From Granulosicoccus sp045106475 (GTDB lineage: Bacteria; Pseudomonadota; Gammaproteobacteria; Granulosicoccales; Granulosicoccaceae), in contig JBGCEO010000050.1 of assembly GCA_045106475.1 (NCBI GenBank), positions 35,096 through 99,095 on the forward strand: a stretch of 64,000 bases of DNA, in the 5' to 3' direction. Under the pieces are notes generated by a model. It worked only from the letters and a program-made list of their open reading frames with translations. It made no database searches and was not told the origin of the DNA. This document shows positions 60,115 to 64,000 of this stretch, in pieces. Position 1 is the first letter of the stretch; each line of letters starts with the position of its first letter. Made by a program: the position numbers and the translations under genes.

Positions 60115-62583
60115 ATGAGCAAAAATCTCGTCATCGTTGAGTCCCCCGCAAAGGGCAAGACCATCGAAAAATATCTCGGCAAAGACTATAAGGTGCTGGC
60201 ATCTTATGGTCATGTGCGAGATTTGCTGCCCAAAGAAGGCGCGGTTGATCCGGACAACAGCTTCGCCATGAAGTACCAGATGATTGAGCGCAACGAGAAA
60301 CACGTCAATGCAATCAAGAAAGCTCTAAAGAAAGCTGATTCACTACTTCTCGCAACTGACCCGGATCGAGAAGGTGAGGCTATAAGCTGGCACTTGGTGG
60401 AACACTTACGTGAGAACGGCGACTTGGACGGTAAAGATGTTCAACGTGTTGTTTTTCACGAGATCACCAAACGCGCCGTTCAGGAAGCAGTAGACAACCC
60501 GCGCGAACTCGGATTTGACCTGGTTAATGCTCAACAGGCGCGCCGCGCTCTCGACTACCTGGTGGGTTTCAATTTATCTCCTTTGCTATGGCGAAAGATC
60601 CGTCGGGGCTTATCGGCGGGACGAGTCCAATCGCCTGCTCTGCGCATGATCTGTGAACGCGAAAATGAGATCGAGGCTTTTATTCCTCAGGAGTATTGGA
60701 GCGTACTGGCCGAGTTGGAAAAAGAGGCTCATCCATTTAGCGCTCGCCTATCACTTCTCAATGGCGATAAGGTGAAACAATTTACAGTGACCAATGGCGA
60801 TCAAGCCAATGGCGCACGCGATATGCTGCTGAACAATGCCGGCGGCAAACTGAAGGCAGTAAAGGTTGAAAAGAAGCAACGTAAGCGAAACCCAACAGCA
60901 CCTTTTACTACCTCTACATTGCAGCAGGAAGCATCTCGGAAACTTGGATTCGGGGCTCAGCGCACTATGCGAACCGCCCAGAAACTCTATGAAGGAATAG
61001 ACATAGGCGAAGGCCAGACCGGTTTGATCACCTATATGAGAACCGACTCCATCACGTTATCGCAGGAGTGTCTGGATGAGCTGCGGGAACTTATCCCACA
61101 ACGCTTTGGCAAAGATTTCCTACCGCCCGAGGTCAATGTCTACAAGAACAAATCAAAAAACGCACAGGAAGCACACGAAGCCATCCGCCCCACTTCGGTT
61201 ATGCGTGCACCTGAAGAGGTAAAGAAGTTTCTTGAAGAGGATCAATACAAGCTCTACAACCTGATCTGGAAGCGTACCGTTGCCAGTCAGATGATCTATG
61301 CAACCATGGATCAGGTAGCCGTTGATTTTGCTTGTGGAGAAGGCAACCAGTTTCGTGCTAATGGTTCTACCGTCAAATTCCCCGGCTTCATGAGCGTTTA
61401 CAAGGAAGATGAAGACGACAAGAAAAAATCAGACGACGATGAGAAGATGCTGCCGGAAATCAAGGAAGGCGAATCAATCACCTTGCACGATATCAAGCTT
61501 AATCAACATTTCACCGAACCGCCGCCCCGCTTCTCTGAAGCAAGCCTGGTCAAGACCTTAGAAGAGTATGGCATTGGCAGACCATCAACCTATGCATCGA
61601 TCATCTCCACATTGCAATCGCGCGAATATGTTGAGATCGAAAGCCGCCGGTTCTTTCCCACTGACACAGGGCGCGTGGTAGCTACTTTTCTGGCCAAGCA
61701 CTTTGACCAGTATGTCGACTATGACTTCACTGCAAACCTGGAAGATGAACTGGATGCAGTGTCACGGGGCGAGAAAGATTGGGTTCCTTTACTGGGCGAC
61801 TTTTGGAAACCGTTCAAGGAACGCGTTGAAGACAAGCTAGAGAATGTTTCAAAAGACGAAGCCATTCAGGCACGCGAGTTGGGTACTGATGCAGAGTCTG
61901 GCAAACCAATCACAGTGCGAATAGGCCAGTACGGCGCCTTTGTTCAGATCGGCACGCGTGATGATGAAGACAAACCCAAGTTCGCAGGCCTTCGTCCCGG
62001 TCAGCGTATGAATACGATTACGCTCGAAGAAGCCATCCAGCTTTTTGATCTGCCAAGAGAGCTGGGTGAATCACCGGAAGGTGAAAAAATCACTGCCAAT
62101 ATAGGGCGTTTTGGTCCATACATAAAATACGATGCCAAGTTCGTATCGCTCAAAGAAGATGACCCCTATACGGTGACGCTTGAGCGTGCACTGGAGATAG
62201 TGGCAGAAAAGAAAATTGCCGATGCCAACAAACTGGTCAAGCACTTTGAAGGCACCGATGTTCAGATTCTCAATGGACGCTGGGGGGCTTACATCACAGA
62301 TGGCAACAAGAATGCGAAGATTCCCAAGGAGCTAAAAGAGAAGCCTGCAGAAATTCCTCTCGAGATGTGCCTGAAATTACTCGAAGAAGCACCTGAGCGC
62401 AAAGGGCGCGGCAAGAAGAAAGCGGCAGCGAAGAAAAAGGCTGAAGCCGAGGCAAAGAAAAAGGCCGCAGCAAAGAAGAAGACGAAGAAAAAGAAATCTA
62501 AAAAGAAAAGTGCAGCTAGCAAGAAAGCGGCAGCCAAGAAACGGGCTGCGGCTAAAAAGAAAGCAATGGCCAAGCAGGAGTAA
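60115..62583 (+). CDS. topA: DNA topoisomerase I
   Basis: The protein is 822 residues from ATG 60115 (MSKNLVIVESPAKGKTIEKYLG). TOPRIM (LLATDPDREGEAISWHL), the active-site Tyr in GLITYMRTDS (about residue 315), and the SAGRVQSPALR segment are intact. The C-terminus has three topoisomerase C-terminal repeats (GQYGAFVQIG; GRFGPYIKY; GRWGAYIT) rather than the zinc fingers of E. coli TopA, then a Lys/Ala-rich tail of about 60 residues. It relaxes negative supercoils. tsaC begins just after it. Confidence 0.95.
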   Translation: MSKNLVIVESPAKGKTIEKYLGKDYKVLASYGHVRDLLPKEGAVDPDNSFAMKYQMIERNEKHVNAIKKALKKADSLLLATDPDREGEAISWHLVEHLRENGDLDGKDVQRVVFHEITKRAVQEAVDNPRELGFDLVNAQQARRALDYLVGFNLSPLLWRKIRRGLSAGRVQSPALRMICERENEIEAFIPQEYWSVLAELEKEAHPFSARLSLLNGDKVKQFTVTNGDQANGARDMLLNNAGGKLKAVKVEKKQRKRNPTAPFTTSTLQQEASRKLGFGAQRTMRTAQKLYEGIDIGEGQTGLITYMRTDSITLSQECLDELRELIPQRFGKDFLPPEVNVYKNKSKNAQEAHEAIRPTSVMRAPEEVKKFLEEDQYKLYNLIWKRTVASQMIYATMDQVAVDFACGEGNQFRANGSTVKFPGFMSVYKEDEDDKKKSDDDEKMLPEIKEGESITLHDIKLNQHFTEPPPRFSEASLVKTLEEYGIGRPSTYASIISTLQSREYVEIESRRFFPTDTGRVVATFLAKHFDQYVDYDFTANLEDELDAVSRGEKDWVPLLGDFWKPFKERVEDKLENVSKDEAIQARELGTDAESGKPITVRIGQYGAFVQIGTRDDEDKPKFAGLRPGQRMNTITLEEAIQLFDLPRELGESPEGEKITANIGRFGPYIKYDAKFVSLKEDDPYTVTLERALEIVAEKKIADANKLVKHFEGTDVQILNGRWGAYITDGNKNAKIPKELKEKPAEIPLEMCLKLLEEAPERKGRGKKKAAAKKKAEAEAKKKAAAKKKTKKKKSKKKSAASKKAAAKKRAAAKKKAMAKQE

Positions 62584-62596
62584 GCTCGTTTCGATT

Positions 62597-63133
62597 TTGC
62601 AGAAAGCCATTGATGCCGTTCGCACTGGTGGCATTATCGCTTATCCGACCGAAGGGGTTTACGGTCTTGGCTGCGACCCTCACAACCAGGTAGCTTTGCA
62701 ACGCATCATCGATCTCAAGGGAAGAGATAGCCACAAGGGATTTATCATAGTGGCCAGCTCTCAAGGTCAACTGGCGGGATTCATGGCTCCCGTTCAAGAC
62801 GACTGGCAAACTCAATTTGATCAAGCCTGGCCTGGCCCCGTAACATTTATCGTACCTGCGATCGAGGGTATCAGTGGGCTTCTGAGTGGTTACCGCGATT
62901 CGATGGCGGTAAGAGTGAGCAACCATCCCATTGTTTGTGGCTTATGCAGACTCTATGGCGGTGCATTGGTGTCAACCAGTGCAAACCGCTCCGGCCGAGA
63001 AGCGCTCAAATCCGCTGAAGACGTGCAAATTGAATTTGGCGGTGGTATTGATGTCGTCGTAGATGGCCCATTAGGCGGACTGACCACTTCAACAACCATT
63101 ATCGATGTAAAGACAGGTGCTCGTTTGCGCTAA
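62597..63133 (+). CDS. tsaC: L-threonylcarbamoyladenylate synthase (TsaC)
   Basis: The protein is 178 residues from TTG 62597. There is no ATG after the topA stop; AGGAG (62575-62579) fits a start around 62588-62594, so ATT 62594 or GTT 62588 are alternatives. The YrdC fold is clear: AYPTEGVYGLGCDP, the KxR-type Lys-Gly-Arg in DLKGRDSHKGFI, and VSTSANRSG. It makes threonylcarbamoyl-AMP for tRNA t6A37. The longer frame to 62510 only overlaps topA. Confidence 0.9.
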   Translation: MQKAIDAVRTGGIIAYPTEGVYGLGCDPHNQVALQRIIDLKGRDSHKGFIIVASSQGQLAGFMAPVQDDWQTQFDQAWPGPVTFIVPAIEGISGLLSGYRDSMAVRVSNHPIVCGLCRLYGGALVSTSANRSGREALKSAEDVQIEFGGGIDVVVDGPLGGLTTSTTIIDVKTGARLR

Positions 63134-63161
63134 ACGGTCCAGTATCTACCCTGTAGAGCTT

Positions 63162-63190
63162 TACTGGATCTTATTCAACCAGATCCAGTA
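63162..63190. terminator. Inverted repeat between tsaC and HAD gene
   Basis: A perfect 10-bp stem (TACTGGATCT with AGATCCAGTA) encloses a 9-base loop. It overlaps the last codons of the HAD gene and lies 28 bases after tsaC, so it could end both convergent transcripts. T-tract support is weak. Confidence 0.45.
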
Positions 63191-63794
63191 GTTCCATAAG
63201 AGCCGTGATTCTTGTCACGCCATCAGGCGTCACAGTTGATTCATGAGGATCATAGAAAACGGGAAACATGCCGGCAGCCTGCGCAGCCTCTAGTCCAACA
63301 AGGCTATCCTCGACCACCAGACAATCTGCGGGGTTCATGTTGCTCTCAGAAGCAGCATACAAAAACAGTGTGGGATCGGGTTTCCACGCATTCACCTGAT
63401 AGGCACTATAAACGCCGCTCGGAAAATGATCTGACAAACCGCATAGAGCGAGTGAGCGTAGCGTTTTCTTTACCGGGGCATTGGAGGCTATACACTTATT
63501 AGTGCTTAGCGTTGACAACATAGCATCTGCGCCAGGGCAGGCTTCTATCATCGTGCTTGCTAGAACATCTTCTCTTGCTCTGTAGAGCTCTAGACAACCT
63601 TCAGGGATTGAGCCAGGTGTAGCACGTTCGATATCATCAAAAATTTCTGCCAGACGCATACCACGATAGCGCTGGGTTACAAATTCAACACTATCGTTGA
63701 GTGCAGGTATCACATCAATCAGGGCCTGCGATGCACAGTCCTCGCTCTGAACGAGCGTACCGTCCATATCAAAGATGACAAGTTGATAGTTCAC
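63171..63794 (-). CDS. HAD-superfamily phosphatase (YieH-like)
   Basis: The protein is 207 residues. The nucleophile motif is FDMDGTLV (D9, D11), with a helical cap after it, a middle SNAPVKKT (motif II Ser plus Lys), and VVEDSLVGLEAAQAAG (motif IV). The fit is to subfamily IA with a small cap, like YieH 6-phosphogluconate phosphatase or beta-phosphoglucomutase relatives. It hydrolyses a small sugar phosphate; the substrate is not fixed. Confidence 0.87.
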   Translation of the reverse strand: MNYQLVIFDMDGTLVQSEDCASQALIDVIPALNDSVEFVTQRYRGMRLAEIFDDIERATPGSIPEGCLELYRAREDVLASTMIEACPGADAMLSTLSTNKCIASNAPVKKTLRSLALCGLSDHFPSGVYSAYQVNAWKPDPTLFLYAASESNMNPADCLVVEDSLVGLEAAQAAGMFPVFYDPHESTVTPDGVTRITALMELLDLVE

Positions 63795-63826
63795 GACAAA
63801 CCTACAGACAAATCGGGCGCTGGCTT

Positions 63827-64000
63827 CTAGAAGCGTGCACCTGCTCGTACTCCAATGAAATCAGTATCAACATCGTTCGAGCCACTGTTTTGGCTATAGG
63901 CTAAACCCGCGAAAACTGAATCGGTAAAAAAGTTATCCACTCTGAAGGAGATGACGGTGTCGTCAAAATCACCTACATCCAGATACACTAAAGACGCACC
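63827..64000 (-). CDS. Outer-membrane beta-barrel protein, C-terminal fragment
   Basis: The last 57 residues of a gene that continues beyond the right edge are visible. Alternating hydrophobic residues form strands (VYLDVGDF, VISFRVDNF, SVFAGLAYS, FIGVRAGARF), and the protein ends in Phe, the outer-membrane insertion signal. This is a barrel-type outer-membrane protein. The family cannot be assigned from the fragment. Confidence 0.65.
   Translation of the reverse strand, partial: GASLVYLDVGDFDDTVISFRVDNFFTDSVFAGLAYSQNSGSNDVDTDFIGVRAGARF

Noticed and set aside
1..64000. tRNA, rRNA, prophage or insertion sequence
   Set aside because: None seen by reading both strands; a covariance-model scan would be needed to exclude a tRNA fully.

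Overview
The window is a gene-dense stretch of a Gram-negative gammaproteobacterial chromosome, probably marine. The evidence is lipid A and Kdo genes (an LpxL-type acyltransferase, waaA, kdkA), tolC, glnE, the rhlB/trxA/rho arrangement, and the conserved lysM-def-fmt-rsmB-DUF4390-ntrY-ntrX-trkA-trkH block next to dprA-topA-tsaC. Base composition looks moderate and even. I see no prophage, insertion sequence, CRISPR array, rRNA or tRNA. A Granulosicoccus or Chromatiales-like relative would fit, but that is a guess from gene content.

Bases 1-3550 are accessory: two tandem spondin-type surface proteins (the first cut by the window edge), a translationally coupled YHYH lipoprotein and DUF305 protein, a gene-poor 586-base gap and a small orphan gene. 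Bases 3600-14500 hold a siroheme and sulfur-carrier neighbourhood: a TrpD2-like protein, CysG, a soluble Rieske protein, and a minus-strand operon of CbiX chelatase, DsrC with both redox cysteines, a NarI/DsrM-like cytochrome b, a DsrK-like iron-sulfur protein and oligopeptidase B. No DsrAB, DsrEFH/TusBCD or DsrJOP lies in the window. This minimal DsrC-DsrMK set is the most interesting system I found. CysG also carries Asn where the catalytic Asp of its dehydrogenase/chelatase half is expected, which would give CbiX a clear job.

Bases 14600-21600 contain a lipoprotein with a CsbD domain, a HisD-family dehydrogenase with changed metal and substrate residues, and a divergent operon resembling the gamma-glutamylation route of polyamine breakdown (two PuuB-like oxidases, a class I amidotransferase, a PuuA-like ligase). 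Bases 21700-26300 are mixed: a LysM protein, a GT-D-fold glycosyltransferase, an SDR, and an MFS exporter coupled to a CitE-like lyase.

Bases 26400-43500 are mainly housekeeping: purD, rho, trxA, rhlB, a cold shock protein, pcm, tolC, lipid A acyltransferase, waaA, kdkA, a zf-CHCC protein, glnE, an ABC ATPase without partners, an EamA transporter and an orphan gene. Bases 43500-47450 form a tightly overlapping glycosyltransferase/TPR/methyltransferase/FAD-oxidase cluster. Bases 47437-57353 are the trkH-trkA-ntrX-ntrY-DUF4390-rsmB-fmt-def block; its NtrX-like regulator has a degenerate AAA+ domain. The right end has lysM, dprA, topA, tsaC, a HAD phosphatase and the C-terminal end of an outer-membrane barrel protein.

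Many starts are GTG or TTG, often inside ATGA/GTGA-type overlaps, so translational coupling is common here.
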